Positions 34,635 to 49,110 are shown, counted from the first letter of the stretch. The stretch is DNA of 64,000 nucleotides from Antedon mediterranea (GCF_964355755.1 NC_092677.1:28120101-28184100); one strand, 5' to 3'. Notes: generated by a model not told the origin, from the letters alone. Numbers and translations: made by a program.

Positions 34635-37600
34635 ATCATGGAAGATTATATGGGTTACCAGCGTGTATTACGAGTCAATTAAACCATTGTTTTTAACCCC
34701 ATGGTTTATGAGTATTACCAATATTGGTAACGTTCGTTGCTGATGACGATATGACGTTACTCTATTTTGTCATCATACTTCTGACCAATAAGATAAAAGT
34801 ATCCATTACAGTTTTGTTCCACGACTAGTAAATATGCTAATGGATTTTTTACTTTAATTTTAAGCTTTAAGTTTAATAAACAAAAAATGATGAGACTGCG
34901 AAAACTTTGTGATGGATGGTCTGTCATTATGATTACTATACGTCAAATGTAGCGGTTATTATTATGTATAGTGATGATGACGAACACAAACAATGAATGA
35001 AGGGTCATTGTCGCTATTGACAGAGAACATAGTAATAGTTACCGACGACGACAGAGGCGTTAATTACATTCATTATAGCAATGTTCATAGACACCTCTAT
35101 AGCGATCGAAATTAGCAATATGTTGATGGTAGAATGAGTCAAAGGTTGATTGACCTCTTACCTATAACAAACATTATAGGCCGTTACAGCATTAGGGTCA
35201 TCACCGGATTCCTTGTTGACATTGCATCAGAATGAATACGGTATATTCTTACCCGCTGGGTAGCAGGGCTTTCACACTCATACCGCATGTGTGGCCTCCA
35301 TTGCTACCGTTCATATCGCACATTCAACCCCATGGGAATCTATTTAGCTTCTTTAAACAACCAATTCATTGGCCTGGGTTGTTGATCTGTATTCTAGTGC
35401 ACAAACCCTGGTTTAAACACGTTCAACTCGGCGATTGTCCCGTTCCAAGTAGTCAAGAGTGTTAAACGCGCCAGGATCGTAACACCTGGCGCGTCAACAA
35501 GAATTTCTTAACGCAAAGAAAATATTGTAACGGAAAATAAGTTACGAGAAAGTACGAAGAATGTCGCTTGGTTTCTTTCGCGTTGAGCATTAATTGCACA
35601 GGCCAATATTAACAGTTTAAAAGTTCATTGGTTTTGTGTAAACGTCAGAAAACTTCACAGGGGTTTGACGCATACCGCTGGGAAGAAAAATACTAAGAAT
35701 TATTTCAAACTATGTACATTAGTATGAATTATGACATATGCATTGCCGGTCGGTCGACAGATTTAATCTTTCGTGTCTGTCTCAATGATTTCTTGTGGCA
35801 GAGTGTGCCGGCCGTTACACCGTTGACTTCAAGTTTCGCGCGCGTTGAAAGAAAATTGGCGGACACGGGCATTCAACGTACCATTTATACCGTATGTTCC
35901 AATGGTATAGGCCCTCAATACCAAGTATCATAACCCATTCCCCAATGCACTTGAAATCGGTCAATGGTACAGAAATGATTAAACGTAGCTTCATAATCTT
36001 TCTTAGAAATAGTCCCACCTAATACAACATTCCTTGGTTTTTAACAACTTGTGGGGCCTTAACATTAATTTGTTTAAAGTTCCTCCATTAGGTCCACATA
36101 CTCATCTCCAAGATAAGTTCATAAAGACGCCAATGTACATCGACACAATCAATTGACATAGGGACGTTTATAATAAGTCTATATAGGTTATAGACAGCAT
36201 TTCGACTTAAATATTTATAAAGAATATTTTTGTATATTTATTGATTTTCATATAACTGGAAAAATATAACAAAATAATTACAGATGTTTGGTGACAAGTC
36301 TAGCCCACTTTTTGTCATAACTTGCTGTTTTCTATTTTTATGTAGAAAATATGTTTTATACAAAATCTTATTTGTAGCTGTTCTAATTTTGGTGCAATTT
36401 AAAATGATCAAATAGGCCTAGACGTAGCCTACGTGAGAAGATTTACAAAAAATCGCATTAAAAAGTACTGAACCATTAAATGATGTACTTTGCATTAAAT
36501 TAACATCCCTTTTTTCGGAATTTCACAACCACAACCGATACAAAGTCGAGGACTTACGTCAAGTTAAGTTAACATTATATTTCGAATAGGTGCTACTTTA
36601 ATCCCACTCAATGTAGTGACTAACTGTAGGCCTAATTAATGTGAATAGGCCTGGCTACCATTTTGAATTGAAATTCGCGCTCATACATGCATCGATACAT
36701 TTTCCTGGAACAGCAATGCTTGGTTACATATCTGTAGGCCTTAAGCAGTCGATCATAATTGTTTTGAATTTTTCTCAACCTAAAGTAAAATGTGGATAAG
36801 AAGAAGATCGTGTCTGATTGTACACTTTTTCATATTCGTTTTTTAAAATATTGTTTTTTGACCAAAACCTCTTAATCAGATTTTGGATCCGCATTATACT
36901 CGCATTCCATTTCTCGTTTTAAATCTATTCGATTAGGGAAATCCCCTCATTGTATTGGTGGGATTACCATTGATGTCATTCACCCCGGTACCACGTGACA
37001 AAATACATCAACATCAGCCTTTCGATAGTTTTGTTGTGAAATTCAAATGTTACTTCTTCCCATGTAGATAGTAATCTTATCATTAAATCGCCATGTTTGC
37101 TCAGTTCTCTTTAAAATTATTATTTTTAACATAAGTTAATACATTGTGGTTCCTTCAAATTGTAACTAATTCCTTGAATATACCATTGATCTCATTGGCT
37201 CAGTGGAAACATCTAAACATAGGCTATAACAAGCAAAAAAAGGGATATTTCATTGACATTTTTGTGTAAAGCTTTCTATAGAAAAACATTAGGCGGTATA
37301 TAAAAAGCAAACATTATTATTAAATAATTGCATTTACAAAAATATCGACTTGAAATCAATTCCAGAGGTCATTGAATGGGAAACTACAGCCCGTACATTA
37401 TGTACTTTTTTACGATCTTCTGTATATGTATTTTAATAAAAGTATATCGGGTGTTGAACCGAGCCAGACGCATAAATATTTCATCAATAGCACACAGTTT
37501 AAAAGTGTTTGTGTTTGAAATTTATTGGATCTATAAATAGTAACATGCGTGCATTTAGTAAGTTTTGAATTTAGATATACATTGTACTAGAGCTTGCTAT

Positions 37601-37638
37601 TAATATAAATATAAATACGGTAGTCAACAATCAATGAT
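34635..37638. other. No gene seen
   Basis: Intergenic. A stem-loop with 10-bp arms ACGCGCCAGG and CCTGGCGCGT lies at 35466-35494. ORFs at 35232, 35712 and 35815 show no family features. Confidence 0.45.
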
Positions 37639-37765
37639 GTATTGGTTCCCACTAGGACGCGCTACAAGGACTTACGCGCAATGTAAATAAGTTGCACAAT
37701 CACGGCGAGATAGATCATTCGTCGCTTGTGATTGGTAAACTCACTTACGTTGCGTGATACGCACT
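37639..37765. mobile_element. Foldback element A, diverged copy
   Basis: TTGGTTCCCACTAGGACGCG at the left, CGTCGCTTGTGATTGGTAAAC and CACTTACGTTGCGTGATACG at the right. The right terminus is degraded. Confidence 0.75.
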
Positions 37766-40105
37766 CACGTTTTGTTTGATTGGACCAATCTTAATTAAAC
37801 GAATGCTTGGCGTAGGTGATGACAAATAGCTTGTCTCTTGTAATCGACGAAAGAATGTTTATCGGTGTTTTTAAACATTCAAGCCCTCTGACACCCCAGA
37901 CATTTCTTGATTTTGGTAATTTGTTTCCCTGACACTCCTTTCCTTAAAACCTGTAAAAGACAGGTGGAACAAAGCGTGCATGGAAGTTAGGTGGTCTGAA
38001 TTTCCAAGTTATCAAAAACATCAACATGGAATCATCGATCACAGACTGAATAGACATGACGTGAGAAGCATGTAGTTGAAAAGTGTAAAATCTAATCCAC
38101 AGCGCATTCAGACAATATTGTTTGTGGTATGCGCTATATAAATACATTGACATTAACAATAGAGCATTATTTTCGAGACGCCTACCCCATGATTAGAGTG
38201 CTGTATAAACAAGGCCAGTTCGTGGGCACTGAATCCTCCCACCTCCCCAAAAAAATTGACTTTAACTTTGCTTCAACCCATTAGAAAAAGTGCAAATATA
38301 AGCAATGCACTTTGACATTTGATCATGATGAATATCTTATTTTGACCTACATTCTGCGATATCAAACCACATGTTTATTCATCTCATGTTTTCTTTTCTT
38401 CCGAATGACAAAATAATGATTTTAAATCTTATGTTTGATCACATTTGACCTTGGCATTGATCGAGTGTGTTATGTTGACCTATGTGACCTTAGCTGGGTT
38501 TTTACGTCAACTTTTATTTACAGCACGTGTCTTACAACCCTGGGATACTATGTTCTTATCTGCTGCGAATGTCATACCGTATTTCGATGCCGCCGCACGT
38601 TAAATATTACATGACAATAATAAACGTTGTGACCTTCCGGACATTACCTAGGGTCAACAAACTTCTTTCATGCTTTCGAATCTTGAATTTCCAGCGGTTT
38701 GACGTCAATGTTCGTAGTAAAGTCGGTTACGTCATGTGTTATATTATACGTGGTTTTTTTAAAAGGAATTGTTACATAACAAAACCGGTGCAATAATTCT
38801 GCGGTAACTTTGTGAACATTATACCCGACCAGCGCATATACAGGATAATGTCTTAAGTTTATGTCTAAGTAAACAAACAAGTCTCGCGTGTCATCTACAA
38901 GTAGAATTGCGATAAAGCTTATTTCAGTATCTGTTTACATAAATTGATAGTGAAATTAGCTGCTGTGGTTGTGATAAATGCTCCTTGATAATCAGAATCA
39001 AATAAAATAGGTCATACGCTGCAATCGAGTCCAAGGTTACTCTGTATAAGCGGCGGTCATCCCCTACAAATTGGAATCCCTTCACCTCGTATAAAGTTTA
39101 CAATATAAACTCCGCGGCATCGCGTGCTCGTCTTTCACCTAGCAGTCATCCAATAAAAACCGCGAGAATCTAAACTTCGCATGTTCGATGTGCAATAGCA
39201 ATCATTCGCAGGGATAAGCCTCTCTAAACTGCGCATGTTTATCTGTACAAAAGTGACCATTCCCTTTAAAAAAATGGAATACTGGCTCCCAACTCGTATA
39301 CAGTTTATACACGAATCTAGACTGTCTAAACTCGATGTTGGATTACGTATGTATTTTTGAGCACTCACTTGCCCTACTAGGCTACATGTATTTTATTTGG
39401 GGTTTAGAGTTATTTCTGCAGCAAAACGATGTTTATGCGTTTCCGTCACTGAGACTCGTCGTAGATGACGAAAAAGCGATCTTGCAACGCATTCAATCTT
39501 TCAGTATTATTTTATATATAGGCATTTTCAGCACAAGCTCTGCTTTTTAAAAACAGTGCTTCCTTCATTTTTTCTGTATATTGTAAGATTTACGTTAGTT
39601 TATGATGTTATTTTGATTGATTGATTGATCCATCTATCAATGTTTTGGTATCCCGGCATACATACCCATTACAATTTAATAAAATTAGGCTTACTAAAAA
39701 TGTAGTTATATCATTAGACCTACTCATACAATATTCTATTACCCACAATTTCATCAACGTCCTACTACTATACGTTGTGGAATACTTGAACCGCTAACCA
39801 ACAAGGCAATCTATTGGTTTGCCTTGATATAACAATAACGTGTTATCAATGTCATTTATAACAATTGTGTCCAGGTACCGAATGACTGCTGCAGCTTTAG
39901 AGTTCGTTGACATCAAATATGATACGAAGGTCAGTAAAATAATTATTTAATGGGCCATTACCACTATTCTTGTCTTTTTTTAACGCTCACACGCAAACAC
40001 GGCGGAAAGTATAAACCTTCAATCGTTATACGTCACTCTTTCGCCTACTGAAAATTCTATTTTCTGCACCGCAGGTGTATCGTGGGGTTCCGTACGCCCT
40101 GGTCT
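37766..40105. other. No gene seen; SINE-like tail and degenerate repeats
   Basis: GCGCTATATAAATACATTGA at about 38131-38150 resembles SINE 3' tails. From about 39040 to 39340 the phrase TCTAAACT(G/T)CGCATGTT and partners recur roughly every 55 bp in a degenerate array. Overlapping ORFs at 38527-38880 and 39135-39550 are featureless. Confidence 0.4.
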
Positions 40106-40252
40106 AAAGCTCTGTCTACACTATCAAACTAGTGCGATGTGCCCAAATATGGTATTGAAATGCCCAAATATGGTAGTGATATGACATCATCATGTCCATA
40201 TATGGGCACATCACATTTTTTTTGTCACATAAAGTTTTATAGTGTAGACAGA
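40106..40252. mobile_element. Foldback element B, copy with small internal duplication
   Basis: AAAGCTCTGTCTACACTATC to TTTTATAGTGTAGACAGAC. The phrase TGCCCAAATATGGTA occurs twice at the left. Confidence 0.88.
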
Positions 40253-42416
40253 CAAAGAACACCAGTTTAACGTTTTCTTTTAGATTTACTTTTCTTCTAT
40301 AAACAATCGTCGTTCCTATATCCAGCCATTTGAGGTTTTTCTTGCAAGCGCATAGGATGATCTTTTGCTTGTTGTGTTCGCATTAAACAAAAATTAACTA
40401 TTCATCATACTGTATATAAAAATGATATTACATCCGTTGTATATTTAAAAAAAAAAATGTTTTATCATTTTGGTGAAACACTTGAACCTTACCTTTATCA
40501 GGATTTGGCTGAACTTTTGTACTTTACGTTTTGTTATGTCTTACTACTCTATGACAATATAAATGAAATAATGAAAATGAAATTAAACGAGTTTGAGTTT
40601 TTGCCATTTTGTATGTGTTTTGTTTTCTTACTGATTTCATTGTGTCCCCCTTTCTCTTAATTTGTTGGAGTCTTTATTTGGACTCTTAACATTTGAACTG
40701 AAAAACATTGAACTTGAGTACGTATAACAAATACAAATTTCGTGGGAGAAAATATAATATTTGAACAAAAAATGTACTGGTATGCAGTATGCATAAAGCC
40801 GATATTGTATAATATCAATACAAGCTGTATAATGGTTCTTTATATAGTATGAGGTCGAAGACCGATAAAAAGCATTCAAAGAATTTGTTCACACTTTATC
40901 AGAGATACTTTTATATATTTACTTATACATTTGTATTCCAGTTCATCAAACAGTTTCTAGTGTTATTGAACTATTTTATTACAACCAAAATAAATGTATT
41001 AAGGCCACTTAGGTTTATTTTCAGTTTAACCGATCTATCGGGTTTCAGCGCAATCCGAGGAATAGCCACATTTGTTGATCCGATAAAAATAGAAACATAA
41101 ACAACAAATATTTTATGTTTGTTTATATACAAAGTGTAGAATTTTCAGTCAATGAAATTACGTCGAATTAATGTAAGTTTTATGTAAGTTAACGTAAGTT
41201 ATGTAAGTTAACATAAGTTATGTAATAAGTTAACATAAGTTATGTAAGTTAACCTAATTTAATGTAAGTTAATGTAACTTAACGTAATTTAATGTAACTT
41301 AACGTAAGTTAATGTAAGTTAACGTAAGTAAACGTAAGGTAATGTAAGTTAACGTAAGTTAATGTAAGTTTACCTATTTGGTCTCGGTTTGTACACGAGT
41401 GGTTTGTGGTTGCGTTGCACCGTCATCCTGGTGGGGCGCGGTACGATATTACGTCATTTAACTAACAATGATTTTGTCACCAAACCTCACATGTTCTGGT
41501 TAGAATACTGAACTCTCACAATTCGCCCCTACATCTGATTTTTTACATTTTACTATCATTGCAACATAAGCAGGGAAGGGTGTAATAAGGCCAGTACGTA
41601 TTTCCACGTTCTTTATTGTACATTAATGCTTTAGTTCTACATTTCCGTCAAACTTCACCTTTTACAAAATATCTATAACCGTGTTGTGCTGTTCGCGACA
41701 TCGCTCACATTATTTATGATGTGTTTACCTGTAACGGTACCCCGTAGTGTGAATTAACAATATATCCTAACCATTTATATTCATTGTTTTACGACTGTTT
41801 AAGTGGAATTGGTCAATACGGTAATTGAATCGACCATAGAGATTTCTCCATGAATTGACACTCATGACGAAAAAGTTTTTTTTTTGTATTATGTTATTGA
41901 TTGATATTAGTTTAATAATTGATTATTGATATGACTTATTGATTGAAATAATGACTTCCGTTTATTTAAATTTTAAATCATCCATTATGTACAATGTCAT
42001 GCGCATTTATGACAGTAGTGACGTCATTTAATAAAACTATCATTGCGTTCGAGCATTATGCCTGTCCCATCGGGGTGGTTTTGTCTGCTGTTTAATATGC
42101 TTATAATTAGGCCTAGGTCTAATGCTGCGACTGGTCGTATCGCCCACATGTGTTATTTTAGAATTGATTGCAATATTTTGAATCAATTCTATCCCGATAT
42201 GATTACAAGTTTGATAGTTTGTAACCTTTTTGTAATTGCTAAGGGATTTAAAATAATCCTGTAGCATACTTTTGTTTACGAGGCTGAACAAAAATAGATA
42301 AAACACTCAATTAATAATGATCCGATTGATAATAGCTTTACAATCCCAGATTTTAGACTTCATTTTGTTAAAATGGTTTAGTTGGTTTTTTGTTGCTATT
42401 AATATTACCGTCTGTA
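40253..42416. other. No gene seen apart from the simple repeat
   Basis: Intergenic. ORFs at 40457, 40637, 40849, 42040 and 42043 are AT-rich, partly overlapping on both strands, and unrecognised. Confidence 0.5.
41159..41372. repeat. Degenerate short tandem repeat (GTAAGTTAAC/T)n
   Basis: About 20 imperfect copies of a 10-11-bp unit GTAAGTTAAC or GTAAGTTAAT. Simple sequence array without coding potential. Confidence 0.9.
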
Positions 42417-44740
42417 CACACTTAAAACTAAAGGTGCAATAAAAGGTACAAACCTATAAAAGGGTGCTAATTTGCGCCTTTTTCTCATAAAATGGTGCAG
42501 AGTTCATAAAAGGTTTATTTTTGCACCTTTTATATCGAAAAATGCAGACAAGTATAAAAAGGTGCAGAACTGCACTGCAAAGGCCCAAGTAGGCCATGGT
42601 GACTGTGTGACAAATAAGACCTATTAGATTAATGAACGCTTCTTGATATGTTTAACTTAGGGCTTCTAAAAGCTTAAAAGGTGATGATAAGGACAATTTT
42701 TTAGAATGACATTATTGTGGTAAGTTAAAACAAAAATAAGAAAGATTAATAATAATAGATAGGTTTGTGGGGACAGCTATCGGAATTCGAACAAATCTTT
42801 TTTTTACGGAACATTAGAAAGTCGCTGGCTTGTAACTGAAAATTAAAGTTTAATACCTTTAACATGATACATTCAAAGGTTCAACTGGGCACCCTATAAG
42901 GTTTAACATCAGTTAAAAGGTGCATAATAGCACCTTTTTGTACAATTTTCGTACCGTATGCGCACGCAAGATGTCTGTAAACAATTGTTAAAATATTGAA
43001 TTTCAGAGGTTATTTACTCTGGTTTGCTTAAGTCTAGAATAAGTAAACTTTTCTTTCATATTTAACAATATTATTAGAATATCTAATATCATAATGTAGG
43101 CATCTGTTCTAAATTTATTTGAAACAGGAATTGAACAATAATTTTAAGCGCGTGCGGTTGTTAAACATGCAGTTTGAATTGAGGAGTTTGCGCCCAAAAA
43201 ATCAGGCTATAAAATTAAACTAGGCCTAGCTCCCACACCTCTCCAGTGTAGGATAGCTGTTAAAAGTAAGTAACGAAGCTTTATAGGCATGTAGTTTGGT
43301 TGTTTTTATTAGATTAATTATTGTATAGGCCTATAAGCCTAGGCTAGGCCTAAAACTTAAAAATGATAGCTAAATAAATAAATATGGCTAGCTAGAGGCC
43401 TCCTACCTAGTAGCCTATCTAGGCGGCCTCTATTAGGCCTAGGCCTAGGCTAGGTTAAGCCTAAAGTAGGCAGTCTAGAGGCCTACTTAGCCTACAGTAG
43501 CCTTTCGGGCGGGGGCTAGTCCTAGACCAGGCCTAGCCTACTTACCTGGGTCTAGCTAGTAGGTTAGGCATAATAGGCTAGCTATGCTAGGTTACTAGGT
43601 AGGCTAGGCCTAGACCTTAAACTTAATTAAAAGCAGTCCTAGGCCTAGCTAGCCGGCTATGGCCTATAATTAATAATAGGCCTAGCTAGGCAGGCCAAGG
43701 GCCTAGTTATTAATATTAGTTATTACAGTAGCTGGGTATTATTAGGCCTAGTAGGCCTATGTTAAATTCTTATACACATTATCATTATTTTTAATTATAG
43801 TTACAGCCTACATGATGTCATGGAGGGATAAAATAAGTTTAAAACATGAAAGAGCACCTCTGCTCTAATCAGCAGCAATAAAGATGTTCAGAAAAGGAGA
43901 AAGAAATGTGACCACATGTACTGTAATACTCTAGTATATAGGGCCTACTATACTACGAGCTGAGGAAAGGGAGAGGAACATACTTTAAAGTATGTGAAGC
44001 ATGTGGTCAAGGTAATTTGACTTTAAAAATCAGAACAATGTCAATAATGTATTGTATGATGTTGTCATATTAATGATAATATTAATATAATAGTTTCCCT
44101 TCCTATTTCATGCTTTTTAGGAAAGTACATAATCAGGTGAAAATGTTCGGAAAAGGTGAACCAGACATCAAGAACACTGTTTCAGATATATGGGGATAAC
44201 AAGAAAATACTGCCAAAGATGTCATCATTAGATAATTTTAACAATAGGCCTATTGTTGGTTTGAGAAGAGATGGCCACACTCTATTTAAGGTGCAGAGAC
44301 TGGTAATTGCCATCCATTAATTCAGCAGTTGAATTGAATAATGTAATGTTTTAAAGTTGAATAAAATTATACAAAGCTTAATCAATATTTTTTGTATTTT
44401 AGTGATTTTTATTTGTGCACCTTTTTAACAGAAATTTGAATCTTAGAGGAGCATTATTGAACCTTTTATTAGGGTGTAAAGTTGCACCTTTATTTAGAGG
44501 TTGAATTTTGCTCCTTTGGGGAGCTGCTATTGTTGCATTTAGTTTGCACCTTTTAGGGTAGAAAATTACACCTTATATGGTGCAAATGTGAACTCCAAAG
44601 GAGCATTATAGCACCCTTTATCAGGGTTCAAAATTGCACCTTCCGTCAAAGGTGCAGTTGTGCACCTTAAAGGGAGCTGCTATTGTTGCATCGGTTTGCA
44701 CCTTTTTAGGTAGAGATTTGCACCTTTTTTTTTTAGTGTG
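42417..44740. mobile_element. 2.3-kb element with CACACT ends and many AAAGGTGCA subterminal repeats
   Basis: The left end CACACTTAAAACTAAAGGTG matches the inverted right end (CACACTAAAAAA then AAGGTGCAAA), and TA flanks both (42415-42416, 44741-44742). AAAGGTGCA or its complement recurs more than a dozen times within about 200 bp of the left end and 350 bp of the right end, as transposase binding sites do. The interior contains the longest TAGGCCTA block (about 43220-43760) and no transposase ORF. Superfamily is undetermined. Confidence 0.7.
43220..43760. repeat. TAGGCCTA/CTAG-rich block
   Basis: Dense runs of GGCCTAGGCCTAGGC and CTAGCTAG. Similar blocks lie at about 3787-4160, 5290-5480, 10905-11060, 11750-11915 and 62335-62600. 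Confidence 0.85.
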
Positions 44741-46330
44741 TACAACTTTTCTGGATGATGAGACCCGACGGTAAACAATTCTGATTCTATCGGATCAATT
44801 ACCAAACGATAACCGTTTCGTGACACCTGATTAAAAATACACAAAAGGGTTTACGTTGAACGTCCGAAATAGTCTCAGATCGGAAGTAATCTTGTAATGT
44901 AAATGAAAAAAAAATTATTGTTTACTCAAAATTCATGCTTGTTTTGACGGTTCAAGAGGTTTATGACGCTGAAAATATGAAATTTGAATCCGAAGCGAAC
45001 AAATAGTTGATTCTCACAAACATGATGTGGTGTACTGTGAGCTGGTGAGCCAAAGTTACAATAAAAGCACTTGAAAGTTTAACAAAATACACTTGCTACT
45101 TAAAGTTTGTTCACTCAAAACCATGTTTTTTATATTGGGTGCTTAATTCATAATTACTGTTTTTGGTATTTGTCTTGTTAAGTGAACTATTGAACAAGTT
45201 TTTATAAGAGGAGACAAGACGGCGTCACACTTAGTTGATTCTTAAGTGTCTGGTACATTGCATTTGACAAAACCTCACCAAATTTCATTTTTTGAAAAAC
45301 TTTTTTAATCATTGGCAATTACTGTAGCAATGATTAGGCCTAGTGTATACGAAGCGTAAACTAACTCAACATGAATTAGTACAGTATATCATGAGGATAA
45401 ATTTGTATTAGTTTGTAAAATACAAATTAGTTTTCCAACATGGTTATACTTTCTGCTTTTAGTCTACATTTTCTGTTGCTTAAGAATGTTAATTTTTTAT
45501 ATCCAATCGACTTCATTATTGACTTAATAAGAAAATTGCCAGAAGGTTGTGAACTTTCAGGCCATGGGATGGAGAAAGTCAAATGTCAGTGAGAGACGAA
45601 ACACACTTTGCAGTTAAAACTGAAATTGGCCCAGCTTTGTGATACTGAGATTGGATTCAGGCGGAAAAGACCGGAAACACAGTAGTTGGACATTGATCGA
45701 AATCGCGACAACATTCAATTGGTCGAAAGAAAGCGACAAAAAAATTATATGTGTATGCGGGAGAAAACACACCTGCCGTGTTATTAACGAACAAGCTCTA
45801 GACGTTAAGTTTGCCGTTTGAAAAATAACTCACAGGGAAAAGCCGCTCCCGAATAATAATATTAATTAAACAAATATAACACGTAACATTTGATATTATA
45901 CTGTCATACATTCTCCGATATTTGTTGATACGAACAAGTTTAACAAATTCTGTCCAGTGGGAGACCTTTTTATTTAGGGGGTATATTGATGTTGTTACCG
46001 GGACATACACTGGTTCAAACATTCACCGTGGCTCATTCCCCGATGGAGGTACCATCGGGTCCCAGAGCACGCCAATTGGATCCTTTCTATGGAGTAAAAA
46101 CATCCCATAAATAATAGCTCTTCCGCTGGAAAAGTCTACACACATGGTTCTTATCTAATATCAGCATTTTGGTTGACCCAAAATTATAAAAGTCACCACA
46201 AAAATTATAATTGAACACGCTGTGCTTCGATTTTATGTAGAATAATTAAACATTTTAAACCAATAACATATACACATAAAAGTGATTTTAAAATTTATTA
46301 CCTAAAGTTATCGACGTGTTTGGTGAACTC
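44741..46330. other. No gene seen
   Basis: Intergenic. ORFs at 45639-45821 and 45798-46110 show no known domain. Confidence 0.5.
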
Positions 46331-46490
46331 TAAAGCTTGCTTCCCACTAGTGACGCAACACAAGAACGTAACGCAACGTAAATGATTTGACCAATCACAA
46401 GCGATGGATTATTCGAACGGTGGCTTGTCATTGGTCAACTCGCTTGCGTTGCGCGTACGTCCTTTCGTTGCGTCTCTACGAGCGCGGAAT
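46331..46490. mobile_element. Foldback element A, near-full copy
   Basis: TAAAGCTTGCTTCCCACTAG at the left; TTGACCAATCACAAGCGATG and the mirrored GTCATTGGTCAACTCGCTTG inside; CGTTGCGTCTCTACGAG at the right, where the terminal GGGAACC is lost. Confidence 0.85.
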
Positions 46491-48928
46491 CCGTGTCTAA
46501 AATTGTCATATTCGCCGTTATTTAAACTGTAGCCTCTTAATATCTTGTTCATTTCAACGTATGATGTTAGATCAGCTATGAATGCTTTATTTAAACCTGA
46601 TATTTCTAGGTGTTACTACGACACAGGGTCCTTGCAATGACCGTAGTGCGTTAACCCCAAGATGGTCAACATGTCCAATGAAACAGTCGAAGCCCGAGGC
46701 TGGCGTGCTTCTGACCATACTCGGACAATAACCCGCATTCATATCAACTCTGTAAATAAGTGGTTATTTAATAATATAAAGCTTGCTTATTTTTTAAGCA
46801 GAATTTACTAAATTTTTAGGAAGAAATTACACTACGCTACGGTTACACTTACACAGTTTCTCTCTTTTAAGTTAAATTAAGATATATTATAGTTTTTATA
46901 TTAGCAATCTAGAACAATCCACGTAACACAATGTAACACATGCATAATACACGGTAATGAATGCCAGTAGGCTTATATTTATAACTTGGCTGTCAGCCAT
47001 ACAACAACATTGTTATGAATTATGAGTCACGTGACGTTATGGCCACCAGATCAATACCCTTTTGTGAAAAAATATTAAATAATTTTTTTACGATAATCAT
47101 AATTTCCGGCACGGTTAATTGTGTTTTGATCATAAAAATATAACTGGATTAATTTTCTTGTGATGATTAAAATCTGCTAATAAAGGAAATGATATTATAT
47201 ATACTTCTAAAAAATATGACAATCCAATATGTTTTATGATATATTTAGCAGAGGAAGAAGACTAACCCGGGGCGACAGATGAGTTCTGTTGTCATTAACA
47301 AAACCCCTGGAGCCTTGTGTTGCTGTCCGAGTTCGATAACCGCTTAACTTCCATGTTCTATATTTTAGAATTTATTGATAGCACTGCAGTACTAGATACA
47401 TCAGTTCTTTTAATTTGGTAAAGGTTAATATACTGTAAGCATATGTTTATTTAAATTGTATTTTACTGTGTTGATGTATTTATGTGCAAAGTAAAACTGC
47501 TATAATTATGCTAATTTAACAAGATCTGTGTCAATTATTAGGATTATTATGGTGTTGGTAATATCGTTTTTCTCTACTAAGCACGCAGCCTGGAAAAAAG
47601 AATGTTTTGGATGTTGTTTTTATTTAGTTCATGGTTTTTACACATAATTGTATCACAGTATAGGTACGGTAGCCTTTATTCAGCGTTGGTGTTTTTTCTT
47701 TGTTTAATATATCATTTTTAATTATCAAAAAAATATATTGATTCATTCATTTATTCTTTAATTCTTAATCATTGCAAGCTCTTAGAATAGAATGCACAAC
47801 AATATAATACAACCCACAGAACAGTACTTCTTATTCTGTGAATTCCTCGCTGAGGATCGGATGACGTCACGTACAATTTTCTTATAAATGCGTAGCCCAG
47901 TTATACCCAGGATTTCCCGTGACGTCATATTCGTCGTTGCTCGTTTCAGATTTGCCTCGGGCACTCGCTGACTATCGACAAATCTCCCGGGGGATTTGTC
48001 CGATTGAGTTGTGTAATTGTCTTGTTGCAACTAATATTAATATAATAATATAATTTTTTTTTTAGAAGACCCTTGAGTTTTCATATAAATTAATTAATCA
48101 AAATGATCAGATAAGTAAACCATCCAATCGGCAAGTGCATACTTAATTTCCTAAGGTATAATTTTGTGGGGTAGGCCTACGCTGCCACTGGAATATGCAT
48201 ATTAGTTTATATCCTATACGTTAAAATCTAATAAAGCAATTATTTGATTAGGAATTTCCGATGATGACGACACAGGTGAAGTGTAATTTGTGTGGTTTCG
48301 ATCATTGACACTTTGTTATTTTACATTCATTTAAACAAATTTAAAATAGATGCTAGTCCCTTTATTTATCCTTCCAATCTATTGTTGAGCAAACTAAATA
48401 TTACCCATCAACACTATTATTCATAAACCTTTCACAATCTTGTTTGTAAACACAAATAAATATCATACTCTGTGGATCAGTATAAGTTTTAGGGTTCAGT
48501 TCATTTACTTGTAAATTTACCGCAGAGTTGTATGTATCATAATTACATAATGCATTTCTATATTAAAGTAAGACCTATATTCGGTTATTTGTTTGGAAAT
48601 CAGGAGGATAATTGGTTTTTAAAAAATGACAGATATTCTGACATGCGTGCATGCTATCTAACAATTAGACTACAAGGAGGAGTCTGTATTATACTATTGA
48701 ACAAACGCGTGTTTTGATTGGTCCAATGTAACATGTATAATTGTTCGCTTGTATACGTTGTTTGACGGTTGTGATTTGCGACAATAGTTGGACACGCTTC
48801 AGTATTCTGCTTAAATCTGTATGAACTTATCTTTAGATTCGGCGGTCAGTGACCTTACCGCAGTACATAGTTACAGCTAGATCTGTGACCTTTATAAGCT
48901 ACCGAAGCGAGGTCAGTATGAACATGTG
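46491..48928. other. No gene seen
   Basis: Intergenic. Two CRE palindromes lie 58 bp apart at 47862 and 47920. Confidence 0.5.
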
Positions 48929-49110
48929 TATATAAATTCGCTTATTGCCAGATTGTATTCAGTGAGCCACTGTGTGCCGCCTCGCTCACGTCATCTATTG
49001 GGTCCTCCTTCTTGTCACCAGCTAACGGAAAACTTTTGCTCTTTTATCTGCAACTGGACTAATATCTTCTAGGACTCATACAAACTATCTATTGATTCAT
49101 ATAATAAGGT
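48929..49110 (+). promoter_or_regulatory. Candidate TATA promoter and untranslated exon
   Basis: TATATAAA at 48929-48936 is followed 30 bp later by TTCAGTG, an initiator-like start near 48959. The next 140 bp are pyrimidine-rich and balanced in composition and end at AAG|GTAGTG near 49107, a possible donor. It could be the start of a non-coding transcript or of a distant 5' leader for the P450. Sequence pattern only. Confidence 0.25.

Noticed and set aside
35466-35494. GC-rich stem-loop as a transcription terminator
   Set aside because: Intrinsic terminators of this type are bacterial, there is no following T-run, and the DNA is eukaryotic.
45639-46110. ORFs that might be exons of an unknown gene
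   Set aside because: No flanking splice sites in phase and no recognisable domain.
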